Below are positions 1 to 7,526 of a stretch of DNA of 19,065 nucleotides, piece after piece (within the stretch, counting starts at the first letter, position 1; each line of letters opens with the position of its first letter). The notes beneath the pieces were generated by a model. It saw nothing but the letters and a program-made list of their open reading frames with translations, was not told where the DNA came from and did no database searches. The stretch comes from Polaromonas sp. Lineage in GTDB: Bacteria; Pseudomonadota; Gammaproteobacteria; Burkholderiales; Burkholderiaceae_C. Location of the stretch: NCBI GenBank assembly GCA_028292345.1, contig JAQGMN010000455.1, positions 1 through 19,065 of the forward strand, read 5' to 3'. Both the position numbers and the translations under genes were made by a program.

Positions 1-1
1 G

Positions 2-1045
2 GTGGCCGCATTGATTGGCGCCGACCCGCGCGAGATCGTCTGGACAAGTGGCGCCACCGAGTCGAACAACCTGGCGCTCAAGGGCGCGGCGCATTTCTAC
101 AAGTCCAAGGGCAAGCACCTGATCACGGTCAAGACCGAGCACAAGGCGGTGCTCGATACCTGCCGCGAACTGGAGCGTCAAGGCTTTGAGGTGACTTACC
201 TGGATGTCCAGGCCGACGGTCTGCTTGACCTGGAAGTTTTCAAGGCGGCAATCCGCCCGGACACCATCCTGGTCAGTGTCATGTTTGTCAACAATGAGAT
301 TGGCGTGATCCAGGACATGGCCGCCATTGGGTCAATCTGCCGTGAAAAAGGCATCATTTTTCATTCGGATGCCGCGCAGGCCACCGGCCGTGTTGACATC
401 GACCTGGCCAGCCTGCCCATTGATTTGATGAGCCTGACTTCGCACAAGACCTACGGGCCCAAAGGCATTGGCGCACTCTATGTACGCCGCAAGCCGCGCG
501 TGCGCCTTGAAGCTCAGATGCACGGCGGCGGCCACGAGCGCGGCATGCGGTCGGGCACGCTGCCGACGCACCAGATCGCCGGCATGGGCGAGGCCTACCG
601 CATTGCCAAGGCGGAGATGCATGAAGAAAACAAGCGCATCCGGGTATTGCATGAGCGCATGCTCAATGGCCTGAAGGACGTCGAGGAAGTGTTTCTCAAC
701 GGCCATGCCGAAAAACGCGTGCCGCACAACCTGAACATGAGTTTCAATTTCGTCGAGGGCGAGTCGCTGATCATGGGCATCAAGGGCCTGGCCGTCTCAA
801 GCGGTTCGGCCTGCACCTCGGCCAGCCTGGAGCCCAGCTATGTGCTGCGCGCCCTGGGCCGCAGCGACGAACTGGCGCACAGCAGCCTGCGCATGACCAT
901 TGGCCGCTGGACGACGGAAGAGGAAATCGACTACGCCGTCGCCACCATCAAGGAAAACGTGGCCAAGCTGCGCGACCTGTCCCCTCTGTGGGAAATGTTC
1001 AAGGATGGGGTTGACCTGTCCACCATCCAGTGGGCGGCCCATTGA
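2..1045 (+). CDS. iscS: Cysteine desulfurase IscS, 5' end truncated by the window edge
   Basis: This is a PLP-dependent cysteine desulfurase that takes sulfur from cysteine and passes it as a persulfide to IscU. The visible 347 residues match IscS from the GADPREIVWTSGATES segment to the C-terminal SPLWEMFKDGVDL. By comparison with E. coli IscS from memory, about 57 N-terminal residues lie outside the window, so the GTG at position 2 is an internal Val codon and not the start. The PLP lysine lies in SLTSHKTYGPKG (visible residue 149, E. coli K206) and the active-site cysteine in SSGSACTSASLEPSY (visible residue 271, E. coli C328). The HGGGHERGMRSGTLP signature is intact. It is the first visible gene of the isc operon, and iscR would be expected just upstream, outside the window. 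There is a 72-base gap to iscU. Confidence 0.97.
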   Translation: MAALIGADPREIVWTSGATESNNLALKGAAHFYKSKGKHLITVKTEHKAVLDTCRELERQGFEVTYLDVQADGLLDLEVFKAAIRPDTILVSVMFVNNEIGVIQDMAAIGSICREKGIIFHSDAAQATGRVDIDLASLPIDLMSLTSHKTYGPKGIGALYVRRKPRVRLEAQMHGGGHERGMRSGTLPTHQIAGMGEAYRIAKAEMHEENKRIRVLHERMLNGLKDVEEVFLNGHAEKRVPHNLNMSFNFVEGESLIMGIKGLAVSSGSACTSASLEPSYVLRALGRSDELAHSSLRMTIGRWTTEEEIDYAVATIKENVAKLRDLSPLWEMFKDGVDLSTIQWAAH

Positions 1046-1117
1046 TCGAACAACAGGCGCTTGAGTGGCGTTGAACCCCTCATTTGTCCGATAACCAGAA
1101 TTCAAGGAGTTAATTCA

Positions 1118-1522
1118 ATGGCTTACAGTGAAAAAGTGGTGGACCACTACGAAAATCCCCGGAATGTCGGTTCTTTTGAAAAAGGCGATGAAACCGTCGG
1201 CACCGGCATGGTCGGCGCACCGGCTTGCGGCGACGTGATGAAGCTGCAGATCAAGGTGAATCCGGTCACCGGCGTGATCGAGGATGCACGTTTCAAAACC
1301 TATGGCTGCGGCTCTGCCATTGCCTCCAGTTCACTCGTGACCGAGTGGGTCAAGGGCAAGACGCTGGACCAGGCTGCCAGCATCAAGAACAGTGCGATTG
1401 CCGAGGAACTGGCCTTGCCGCCCGTGAAGATTCACTGCTCCATCCTGGCAGAAGACGCCATCAAGGCGGCGGTGAACGACTACAAGCAAAAGCATTTGCC
1501 TGCCACTGCAGCCGCGCACTGA
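1118..1522 (+). CDS. iscU: Iron-sulfur cluster assembly scaffold IscU
   Basis: IscU is the scaffold on which [2Fe-2S] clusters are built from IscS sulfur before HscA/HscB release them. The 134-residue protein is near the usual length of about 128. The three cluster-ligand cysteines are present at C37 (GAPACGD), C64 (TYGCGS) and C107 (KIHCSI), together with D39. The LPPVKIHC segment at residues 100-107 contains the LPPVK peptide recognised by the chaperone HscA. The ATG at 1118 is chosen because AAGGAG at 1104-1109 precedes it and because the protein then begins MAYSEKVVDHYENPRNVG like other IscU proteins. The frame stays open upstream to 1061, but that extension has no family support. Confidence 0.98.
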   Translation: MAYSEKVVDHYENPRNVGSFEKGDETVGTGMVGAPACGDVMKLQIKVNPVTGVIEDARFKTYGCGSAIASSSLVTEWVKGKTLDQAASIKNSAIAEELALPPVKIHCSILAEDAIKAAVNDYKQKHLPATAAAH

Positions 1523-1549
1523 TCAACCTGTCTATTTAGAGCGATCTAC

Positions 1550-1873
1550 ATGTCCGTTACCCTTACCGACGCCGCCGCCCGCCATGTGACCCGCTACATC
1601 AGCCGGCGGGGCAAGGGTGTGGGTGTGCGCCTGGGCGTCAAGACCACCGGCTGTTCAGGCCTGGCTTACAAGCTGGAATACGCCGATGAAATCGCGCCTG
1701 AAGATGTCGTGTTCGAAGACAATGGCGTGAAGGTGCTGGTCGATCCCAAGAGCATGGCGTACATCGACGGCACCCAGCTTGACTTTGTGCGCGAAGGCCT
1801 GAATGAAGGCTTCAAGTTCATCAACCCCAACGAGCGTGACCGCTGCGGGTGCGGTGAGAGTTTTCGCGTTTGA
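1550..1873 (+). CDS. iscA: A-type iron-sulfur carrier IscA
   Basis: IscA is an A-type carrier that delivers iron-sulfur clusters to apo-proteins. The 107-residue product has the same length as E. coli IscA and keeps the three conserved cysteines, C35 (TTGCSGLAY) and the C-terminal pair C99 and C101 (RCGCGESF). It lies 27 bases after iscU in the same orientation, so cotranscription is likely. It is followed by a 97-base gap that holds a terminator-like hairpin before hscB. The related proteins ErpA and SufA share the cysteine pattern, but position and length favour IscA. Confidence 0.97.
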   Translation: MSVTLTDAAARHVTRYISRRGKGVGVRLGVKTTGCSGLAYKLEYADEIAPEDVVFEDNGVKVLVDPKSMAYIDGTQLDFVREGLNEGFKFINPNERDRCGCGESFRV

Positions 1874-1931
1874 GCGGTAACAAGCAGGCGATATTTTTAA
1901 GGCGCAGCATTGCGCATCGATTTTTTCCAAT

Positions 1932-1964
1932 GCCGCCTTCACTGACCATGCTGGCGGCTTTTTT
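1932..1964 (+). terminator. Terminator-like hairpin between iscA and hscB
   Basis: GCCGCC at 1932-1937 can pair with GGCGGC at 1953-1958 across a 15-nt loop, and six T residues follow at 1959-1964. This has the form of a short intrinsic terminator or attenuator inside the isc operon. The hscB start codon begins only six bases after the T run, so the same structure could also affect hscB translation. The stem is short and the loop long, so full termination is unlikely. Confidence 0.4.
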
Positions 1965-1970
1965 CATTCC

Positions 1971-2489
1971 ATGAACCTTCAATCCAACGACTTCGAGCTT
2001 TTTGGCGTTCCCATGCAGTTTGTCCAGGATCGGGCACAACTCGATGCGCGCTGGAAAGAACTCCAGCGCGAAGCCCATCCTGACAAGTTCGCAGCGCAGG
2101 GGCCGGCGGCGCAGCGATTGGCCATGCAATGGTCCGTCCGCATCAATGAGGCATATCAACGGCTCAAGGACCCGCTCAGGCGAGCCAGTTATTTGTGCGA
2201 ACTGCATGGCGCGCCGATCAATGCCGAGAACAACACCGCCATGCCATCTGTCTTCCTGATGCAGCAAATGGAATGGCGCGAAGCACTGGAGGAGGCCGGG
2301 AGCGTCGAAGATCTCGATAAAATTGCCCAGGAATCCAGGACTGGCGCGCATGAACAGCTATTAAAAATAGAGCAGACACTGGATCAGAAAAAAGATTTTT
2401 CCGAAGCCGCCCAACAGGTCAGAAGCCTCATGTTCATCGAACGCTTTGCCCGCGAGGTCGATGAACGCATCGATCTGCTGGAACAATAA
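1971..2489 (+). CDS. hscB: Fe-S biogenesis co-chaperone HscB
   Basis: HscB is a J-domain co-chaperone that brings IscU to HscA and stimulates its ATPase during cluster transfer. The 172-residue length matches the family (E. coli 171). The N-terminal J-domain contains the HPD motif at residues 36-38 within LQREAHPDKF, and the C-terminal half (about residues 90-172) resembles the three-helix IscU-binding domain. The ATG at 1971 gives a start (MNLQSNDFELFGVP) consistent with the family, but no Shine-Dalgarno sequence is visible because the preceding bases are the T run and CATTCC. Initiation may therefore be weak or depend on the preceding hairpin. A 32-base gap separates it from hscA. Confidence 0.95.
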   Translation: MNLQSNDFELFGVPMQFVQDRAQLDARWKELQREAHPDKFAAQGPAAQRLAMQWSVRINEAYQRLKDPLRRASYLCELHGAPINAENNTAMPSVFLMQQMEWREALEEAGSVEDLDKIAQESRTGAHEQLLKIEQTLDQKKDFSEAAQQVRSLMFIERFAREVDERIDLLEQ

Positions 2490-2521
2490 GACATTCAAGA
2501 AACTCAGTAAAGAACAGCGCC

Positions 2522-4384
2522 ATGGCACTTTTGCAATTATCCGAACCCGGCCAGACGCCGGACCCGCACCAGCGGCGCATTGCCATCGGCATCGACCTGG
2601 GCACCACCCATTCGCTGGTGGCCAGCGTGCGCAACGGGCTGTCAGAATGCCTGCCCGATGACCAGGGAGGGGTGTTGTTGCCAAGTGTCGTGCGTTACCT
2701 TGAGGGCGGGCGGACGCAAATCGGCCTGGATGCGCTCACGGCCCAGGTTGACGATCCGTGCAACACGATTTCTTCGGTCAAGCGGCTGATGGGACGGGGG
2801 ATTGACGACATTGGCAACCGCGAGCAGATGCCTTACCGCTTCATCGACAAGCCGGGCATGGTCACCCTGCAAACTGTCGCCGGTGAAAAAAGTCCGGTCG
2901 AAGTCAGTGCTGAAATTCTGGCCTCGTTGCGCCAGCGCGCCGAGGACACTTTTGATGATGACATCTATGGCGCCGTGATCACCGTGCCAGCCTATTTTGA
3001 CGATGCGCAGCGCCAGGCGACCAAGGATGCGGCTCAGCTGGCGCGCTTGAACGTGCTGCGCCTGATCAACGAACCGACGGCCGCCGCCATTGCCTATGGA
3101 CTGGACAATGCCAGCGAAGGAGTCTATGCGGTCTTTGACCTCGGGGGCGGAACATTTGACATTTCCATCCTGCGCTTGTCCCAGGGGGTGTTCGAAGTGG
3201 TCTCGACCGGCGGTGATTCTGCGCTGGGCGGCGATGATTACGACCGTGCCCTGGTTGACTGGACCCTGGCCAAGGGCGGGGTGACCGCCGATACGCTCAG
3301 CGCGTCGGACAAGGCCGTCCTGCAGAAAACAGCGCGTGCCTGCAAGGAAGCCTTGTCCACTGCGCCATCGGTGCCATTTTCTGCCCGGCTTTCCAAGGCA
3401 TCCATTCATTTCGAGATGAAGGCAGCCGATTTTGAAGCCGCTTCGGCGCATCTGACCCAGCGAACCCTGACTGCGGTGCGCAAGGCCTTGCGAGACGCCG
3501 GCTTGACCCGTGAGGAAATCGATGGCGTGGTGATGGTTGGCGGGTCCACCCGCATGCCCCAGGTGCGCAAGGCCGTTGCGACTTTTTTCGGACGCGAGCC
3601 GCTGACCAATCTCAATCCCGACGAGGTGGTGGCGCTGGGCGCGGCCATTTCTGCGAATCAACTGGCGGGTAACAACGCGGGCGACGACCTCTTGCTGCTC
3701 GATGTGATTCCGCTGTCGCTGGGCGTCGAAACCATGGGCGGGCTGGTCGAGCGCATCGTGCCGCGCAACCAGACCATTCCCACTGCCATGGCACAGGACT
3801 TCACTACCTACCAGGATGGGCAGACGGCGCTGGCACTGCATGTGGTGCAGGGCGAGCGCGACCTGGTGGCTGACTGCCGCAGCCTGGCGCGCTTTGAACT
3901 GCGCGGCATTCCACCCATGGTTGCCGGCGCCGCGCGCATCCGCGTGACATTCACAGTGGATGCCGATGGCCTGCTCAGCGTCAATGCCAGGGAACAGGTC
4001 AGCGGTGTCGAGGCGCAAATCGACGTGAAGCCTTCCTACGGCCTGTCGGACGATGAGATCGCCCGCATGCTGCAGGATAGTTTTGCCACCGCCCAGCAGG
4101 ACATGCGTTCCCGTGCGCTGGTCGAAGCGCAGGTGGATGCGGACCGCATGATCCTGGCGATTCAAAGCGCGCTGGACGCTGACGCCGACCTGCTCAGTCC
4201 GGGCGAACGCGCGCAGACTGAAAGCTTGATTGCTGCGCTCGCCGATGCTCGTCTCCATGGGAACGCTGCCTCCATCGAGGCCGCAACGCAGGCGCTTGCC
4301 AAAGGCACCGAAGCTTTTGCCGCGCAGCGCATGAACCGGGGCATTCAAAAAGCGCTGGCCGGAAAGAACATCGAGTCGGTCTGA
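2522..4384 (+). CDS. hscA: Fe-S biogenesis Hsp70 chaperone HscA
   Basis: HscA is a specialised Hsp70 ATPase that binds the LPPVK motif of IscU and drives release of assembled clusters. At 620 residues it is close to E. coli HscA (616). The nucleotide-binding domain shows GIDLGTTHS (residues 23-31), INEPTAAAIAYG (from about 181), DLGGGTFD (206-213) and VGGSTR (339-344). The interdomain linker region DVIPLSLGVETMGG begins near residue 394, followed by the substrate-binding and lid regions. It lies between hscB and fdx, the usual isc order, which separates it from general DnaK. The upstream ribosome binding site is weak. A long open frame on the opposite strand is a high-GC shadow. Confidence 0.97.
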   Translation: MALLQLSEPGQTPDPHQRRIAIGIDLGTTHSLVASVRNGLSECLPDDQGGVLLPSVVRYLEGGRTQIGLDALTAQVDDPCNTISSVKRLMGRGIDDIGNREQMPYRFIDKPGMVTLQTVAGEKSPVEVSAEILASLRQRAEDTFDDDIYGAVITVPAYFDDAQRQATKDAAQLARLNVLRLINEPTAAAIAYGLDNASEGVYAVFDLGGGTFDISILRLSQGVFEVVSTGGDSALGGDDYDRALVDWTLAKGGVTADTLSASDKAVLQKTARACKEALSTAPSVPFSARLSKASIHFEMKAADFEAASAHLTQRTLTAVRKALRDAGLTREEIDGVVMVGGSTRMPQVRKAVATFFGREPLTNLNPDEVVALGAAISANQLAGNNAGDDLLLLDVIPLSLGVETMGGLVERIVPRNQTIPTAMAQDFTTYQDGQTALALHVVQGERDLVADCRSLARFELRGIPPMVAGAARIRVTFTVDADGLLSVNAREQVSGVEAQIDVKPSYGLSDDEIARMLQDSFATAQQDMRSRALVEAQVDADRMILAIQSALDADADLLSPGERAQTESLIAALADARLHGNAASIEAATQALAKGTEAFAAQRMNRGIQKALAGKNIESV

Positions 4385-4423
4385 ACAAGTTGCCGCTTCC
4401 TTATTACCTACAGATCGACATTC

Positions 4424-4762
4424 ATGCCCATCATCAAGATTCTTCCCCATCCTGAATATTGCCCGCTGGGCGCCGAAATCTCGGCGCCTGCAGGCACTTC
4501 CATCTGTGAAGCGTTGCTCGACAACAAGATCAACATAGAGCATGCCTGCGACCTGAGTTGCGCCTGCACGACCTGCCATGTCATCGTTCGCGAGGGATTC
4601 AGGTCTCTTAATGAGATGGATGAAAGCGAGGAAGATCTGCTCGACCGCGCCTGGGGCCTGGAGCCCAATTCACGCCTGAGCTGCCAGGCCTTTCTGGCGC
4701 AGGCGGATGTGACCGTGGAAATTCCCAAGTATTCAATCAACCATGCCAAAGAAAATCATTAA
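4424..4762 (+). CDS. fdx: [2Fe-2S] ferredoxin of the isc system
   Basis: This is an adrenodoxin-type [2Fe-2S] ferredoxin that supplies electrons for cluster assembly. The 112-residue protein has the four cluster cysteines C42, C48, C51 (spacing C-X5-C-X2-C) and C87 (RLSCQAF). An additional C46 lies within the loop, as I recall for E. coli Fdx. The acidic stretch EMDESEEDLLDRAWGLEPNS is typical of the family. It is 39 bases after hscA and 26 bases before dnaQ. The small gene iscX, which follows fdx in E. coli, is not here. Confidence 0.96.
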   Translation: MPIIKILPHPEYCPLGAEISAPAGTSICEALLDNKINIEHACDLSCACTTCHVIVREGFRSLNEMDESEEDLLDRAWGLEPNSRLSCQAFLAQADVTVEIPKYSINHAKENH

Positions 4763-4788
4763 ATGCGTCCAAGCCGGAAATCCTGACC

Positions 4789-5511
4789 ATGCGCCAAATT
4801 GTTCTTGACACTGAAACCACGGGTCTTTCCGCCGAAAATGGCGACCGCATCATTGAAATCGGCTGCGTGGAACTCGTCGCGCGCAAGTTGACCGGTAGCA
4901 ACAAGCACTTCTATCTCAATCCCGGACGCGACAGCCACGAAGATGCACTGAAAGTTCACGGCATCAGCAATGAATTCCTGAAGGACAAGCCCAGGTTTGC
5001 AGCCGTGGCGGATGAACTGCTCGACTACCTGCAGGGCGCCGAGGTGATCATTCACAACGCGCCGTTCGACGTGAGTTTCCTGAACAAGGAACTTGAACTG
5101 ATCGGCAGGGAGCCTATCTTGCACTGGGTGGAAAAAATCACTGACAGCCTGATGATGGCCAAGGAAATGTTCCCGGGCAAGCGCAATTCGCTCAATGCGC
5201 TGTGCGACCGACTTGAAGTTGACAATTCCGGGCGAACCCTGCACGGGGCCTTGCTGGACGCTGAATTGCTGGCAGATGTGTACATCAACCTGACCCGCGG
5301 CCAGAACAGCCTGATGATGGACATTGGCGGACCGGTACAGACAGGCGATGACGAACCGATGATAGACCTGCGCAAGTATGAGCTTCCGGTGGTGTCGGCG
5401 AGCGATCAGGAAATGCAGGCCCATGAAAAAGTCCTGGCGATGCTCGACAAGGCCAGCCGTGGAAAAACCATCTGGCGCATAGAAACCTCGGAAATCATAG
5501 ATAACCCTTGA
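4789..5511 (+). CDS. dnaQ: DNA polymerase III epsilon subunit (3'-5' proofreading exonuclease)
   Basis: DnaQ is the proofreading exonuclease of the replicative polymerase and binds the alpha subunit through its C-terminal tail. The 240-residue length fits DnaQ (E. coli 243). DEDDh exonuclease motifs are clear: Exo I DTETTG with D7 and E9, Exo II IIHNAPFDVSFL with D94, and Exo III HGALLDAELLADVY with H152 and D157. After about residue 178 comes a Gly/Gln/Asp-rich linker and a variable tail, as expected for the alpha-binding part. It starts 26 bases after fdx, so it may be read partly from the isc operon. Its stop codon lies just ahead of the tRNA-Val promoter. Confidence 0.95.
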   Translation: MRQIVLDTETTGLSAENGDRIIEIGCVELVARKLTGSNKHFYLNPGRDSHEDALKVHGISNEFLKDKPRFAAVADELLDYLQGAEVIIHNAPFDVSFLNKELELIGREPILHWVEKITDSLMMAKEMFPGKRNSLNALCDRLEVDNSGRTLHGALLDAELLADVYINLTRGQNSLMMDIGGPVQTGDDEPMIDLRKYELPVVSASDQEMQAHEKVLAMLDKASRGKTIWRIETSEIIDNP

Positions 5512-5520
5512 AAATCGGCA

Positions 5521-5526
5521 TATAAT
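5521..5526 (+). promoter_or_regulatory. Candidate -10 element for tRNA-Val
   Basis: A perfect TATAAT hexamer lies 16 bases before the tRNA 5' end, in the short gap between dnaQ and the tRNA. No good -35 hexamer sits 16-18 bases upstream; TTGAAA at 5508-5513 is too close. The -10 is therefore a prediction from sequence and position. Confidence 0.5.
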
Positions 5527-5542
5527 CGAAAGCTGATCGATA

Positions 5543-5617
5543 GGGCGGTTAGCTCAGGGGTAGAGCACTGCATTCACACTGCAGGGGTCGCAAGTTCGAA
5601 ACTTGCACCGCCCACCA
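5543..5617 (+). tRNA. tRNA-Val (anticodon CAC)
   Basis: A full cloverleaf can be folded by eye. The acceptor stem is GGGCGGT (5543-5549) with ACCGCCC (5607-5613). The D stem is GCTC (5552-5555) with GAGC (5563-5566). The anticodon stem is CTGCA (5568-5572) with TGCAG (5580-5584). The T stem is GCAAG (5590-5594) with CTTGC (5602-5606), enclosing TTCGAAA. The anticodon loop TTCACAC places CAC at 5575-5577, reading the valine codon GUG. The discriminator is A5614 and the CCA end is encoded (5615-5617). Confidence 0.97.
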
Positions 5618-5626
5618 AATAAATTC

Positions 5627-5659
5627 AAGGACTTAGCGAATGCGCCAAGTCCTTTTTTT
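5627..5659 (+). terminator. Intrinsic terminator after tRNA-Val
   Basis: AAGGACTT (5627-5634) pairs perfectly with AAGTCCTT (5647-5654). The stem can extend inward by GCG (5636-5638) with CGC (5643-5645) around a 4-nt loop. A run of seven T residues ends at 5659. Placed 10 bases after the tRNA CCA end, it is a convincing rho-independent terminator for the tRNA and for any readthrough from isc-dnaQ. Confidence 0.9.
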
Positions 5660-6242
5660 ATGTTCGTACGGAAATAATGCGCAAAAGCCCTTCTGCTTGT
5701 TCCCGCCATTTCATCCTGTAAATTAGCGATAGTTTGTTGAGCCAAGCAAGCCGCTGTGTGTTCTCATGCGACAGAGCGATTCATAAAAAGTCCGTTCTGT
5801 CTTTCGCGCTTTCCTGCACAGGAACAATTAAAGACTGACGAACGCAGTCTGAAACTTTATTTCAGGAGTTTCCTTTTACTGCGGCAGCATTGCGTGCAGT
5901 TCAGGGAAAGCGCCGCTTGTCCTGTGAGCTTGTGCACTGCCGCACACCAGGGAACAACTGGGCGCCAGTCGAGCGGATCATTTGTTTAGGCTGCTTTTGT
6001 TAGAGCGCGTTTGTGTTTGGACGATGCTTGCAACCACAATGTCATTGCATCTCACAGCCCCGCCGCAAGAATTGGCTCAATCGCTTTTACGGCTTGGCCG
6101 CCCATATTCTCAGCCGGTTTCGTTCCTGGGAAAACTCTTGAGTCAGCTCGCGTGAAGATACTCTGAGCTTGGTACTGAGCCGATTTCCCCTTTTAACGAT
6201 GACATAGCTTTTATCCAAGGCGCTTATGGTTCTGATCACAAG
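5660..6242 (+). other. 583-base intergenic stretch with several small hairpins and no convincing gene
   Basis: I see no protein of recognisable family on either strand. A 77-codon open frame at 5756-5989 lacks a ribosome binding site and has an improbable composition, and an open frame of similar length on the minus strand (6087-6350) overlaps the next gene. Three small stem-loops cluster at 5832-5850, 5851-5872 and 5902-5924. The region looks less GC-rich than the flanking genes. It separates the housekeeping block from the catabolic block and presumably holds the promoter of the gene at 6243, but no strong -35/-10 pair stands out. Confidence 0.55.
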
Positions 6243-7508
6243 ATGCTGACCGACTACGCAACCGCCGCCGAAGCAATGGCCCTGCTCAAGGTACGGCAGC
6301 AAACGCTGTACGCCTACGTCAGCCGCGGCTGGATACGCAGCGTTGCGCAAAAGGGGTTGAAGGAAAAACTTTATTTACGCGAGGACATCGCCCGTGTCGG
6401 GCAGCGGTCACTGGCACGATCCGGGCACGGTCCGGTGGCTGCTTCAGCCATGAACTGGGGCGAACCGATCTTCGTCACGTCCATCACGGAAATCACGGAG
6501 CAGGGCCCGCGCTACTGCGGACAGTTGGCGGCCGACTTGGTGAACACCGGTGTCGCCTTCGAGCACGTGGCAGAGCTGCTATGGACGGGAGCGCTGCCGG
6601 CTGTCGAAACCAACACCGCAATCTGGCCGGTGCTGCCGCCAGTTCGCGAGCTGGGGGGCCTTACAAAGACGTTGGCCGAGCTGGACGCCGGTGACAACCT
6701 GCTGGAGGCATTCGCGATGGTCGTGCTCATGCTGGGCATGCGGCGTGGTCCGGTGGCGCAACGCCTGCAGCAAGGCAACACGCTGGCCGCCGCGCGCGAA
6801 ATCATGCAGACGCTGGTCGGCTGCTGCGCCTTTATCGGTCCCGCCCAGGCATTCGAGCCGCTTCGCAAGGGCCAGAGCCTGGTCGATGGCCTGATGCAGT
6901 CGCTGGCCATGACACCCACATCCGACAACCGTGAGGCGCTGCGCTCGGTTCTCATCCTGATGGCCGACCATGAGTTGCCTCCAGGCACGCTCAGCGCCCG
7001 CGTGGTCGCTTCCACCGGCGGCACGCTGCACAGTTGCCTGGCCTCAGCGCTGTGCGCGACTTCAGGCGCCGACGTGGGGCGTATGTATGGCCGTGTCGAG
7101 GATTTTCTCGGCCATCCCAAGAGCAAGTCCGTGCTTCGCAAACGCGTCAACAGGCTGCATGCGGCCGGCCAGCGGGTGCCCGGTTTTGGCCACCCCCTGT
7201 ATCCAAAGGGCGACCCGCGCGCCAATGTGCTGCTTGAAATGGCCCGCGCGCGCAGCCACGACAGCCGCGAGCTTCGCGCCATCTTTGGTTTTCTTGACGA
7301 CCTCCGTACCAGCGACGCTTTGCTGCCGCGCCAGGAGTTTGCCGTGGTGGTCTTGTGCCGCGCCTTGGGGCTGCCTCGCCAGGCAGCAGCCGCACTGTTT
7401 GCGCTCGGCCGCACTGCAGGGTGGGTGGCACATGTTCTGGAGCAGCGTTCGGGTGGGAGCTTGCTGCGGCCGCGAGCCCAGTTTGTGAGCAAGCCCACAG
7501 GCAACTGA
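6243..7508 (+). CDS. HTH-domain citrate synthase-like protein with altered active site
   Basis: Residues 1 to about 55 (TAAEAMALLKVRQQTLYAYVSRGW...LYLREDIARV) resemble a MerR/excisionase-type helix-turn-helix. Residues about 75-415 resemble citrate synthase, with ADHEL (241-245), ARVVASTGG (252-260), GFGHPLYPKGDPRA (314-327), ALGRTAGWVAHVLEQ (387-401) and RPRAQF (409-414). Two of three catalytic positions differ from citrate synthases. The GPLHGG histidine segment is replaced by SGADVG (Val278 at the His position), and the catalytic Asp aligns with Glu365. His317 in GFGH is kept. Normal citrate synthase activity is therefore doubtful, and a CoA-ester or organic-acid sensing regulator is one possibility. 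It lies just upstream of a Bug receptor operon in the same orientation. No clear Shine-Dalgarno precedes the ATG. Fold confidence is high; function is unknown. Confidence 0.75.
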   Translation: MLTDYATAAEAMALLKVRQQTLYAYVSRGWIRSVAQKGLKEKLYLREDIARVGQRSLARSGHGPVAASAMNWGEPIFVTSITEITEQGPRYCGQLAADLVNTGVAFEHVAELLWTGALPAVETNTAIWPVLPPVRELGGLTKTLAELDAGDNLLEAFAMVVLMLGMRRGPVAQRLQQGNTLAAAREIMQTLVGCCAFIGPAQAFEPLRKGQSLVDGLMQSLAMTPTSDNREALRSVLILMADHELPPGTLSARVVASTGGTLHSCLASALCATSGADVGRMYGRVEDFLGHPKSKSVLRKRVNRLHAAGQRVPGFGHPLYPKGDPRANVLLEMARARSHDSRELRAIFGFLDDLRTSDALLPRQEFAVVVLCRALGLPRQAAAALFALGRTAGWVAHVLEQRSGGSLLRPRAQFVSKPTGN

Positions 7509-7526
7509 GCCCTTTTGGTTTCGTTC

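Noticed and set aside
2642..4579. Long open frame (645 codons) on the minus strand opposite hscA
   Set aside because: It lies wholly antisense to a well-supported chaperone gene plus part of fdx, has no recognisable domain and is typical of high-GC shadow frames.
5756..5989. 77-codon open frame in the gap after tRNA-Val
   Set aside because: No ribosome binding site, composition unlike a real protein, and it overlaps the hairpin cluster.
6087..6350. Minus-strand open frame overlapping the start of the HTH-citrate synthase-like gene
   Set aside because: Its N-terminal third is antisense to the HTH domain and I could not recognise any transposase or regulator remnant in the remainder.
7413..7430. 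Sequence CACTGCAGGG resembling part of the tRNA-Val anticodon arm, as a possible attachment-site copy
   Set aside because: Only about ten bases match, they lie inside a coding gene, and they are not the tRNA 3' end normally duplicated by integrases.
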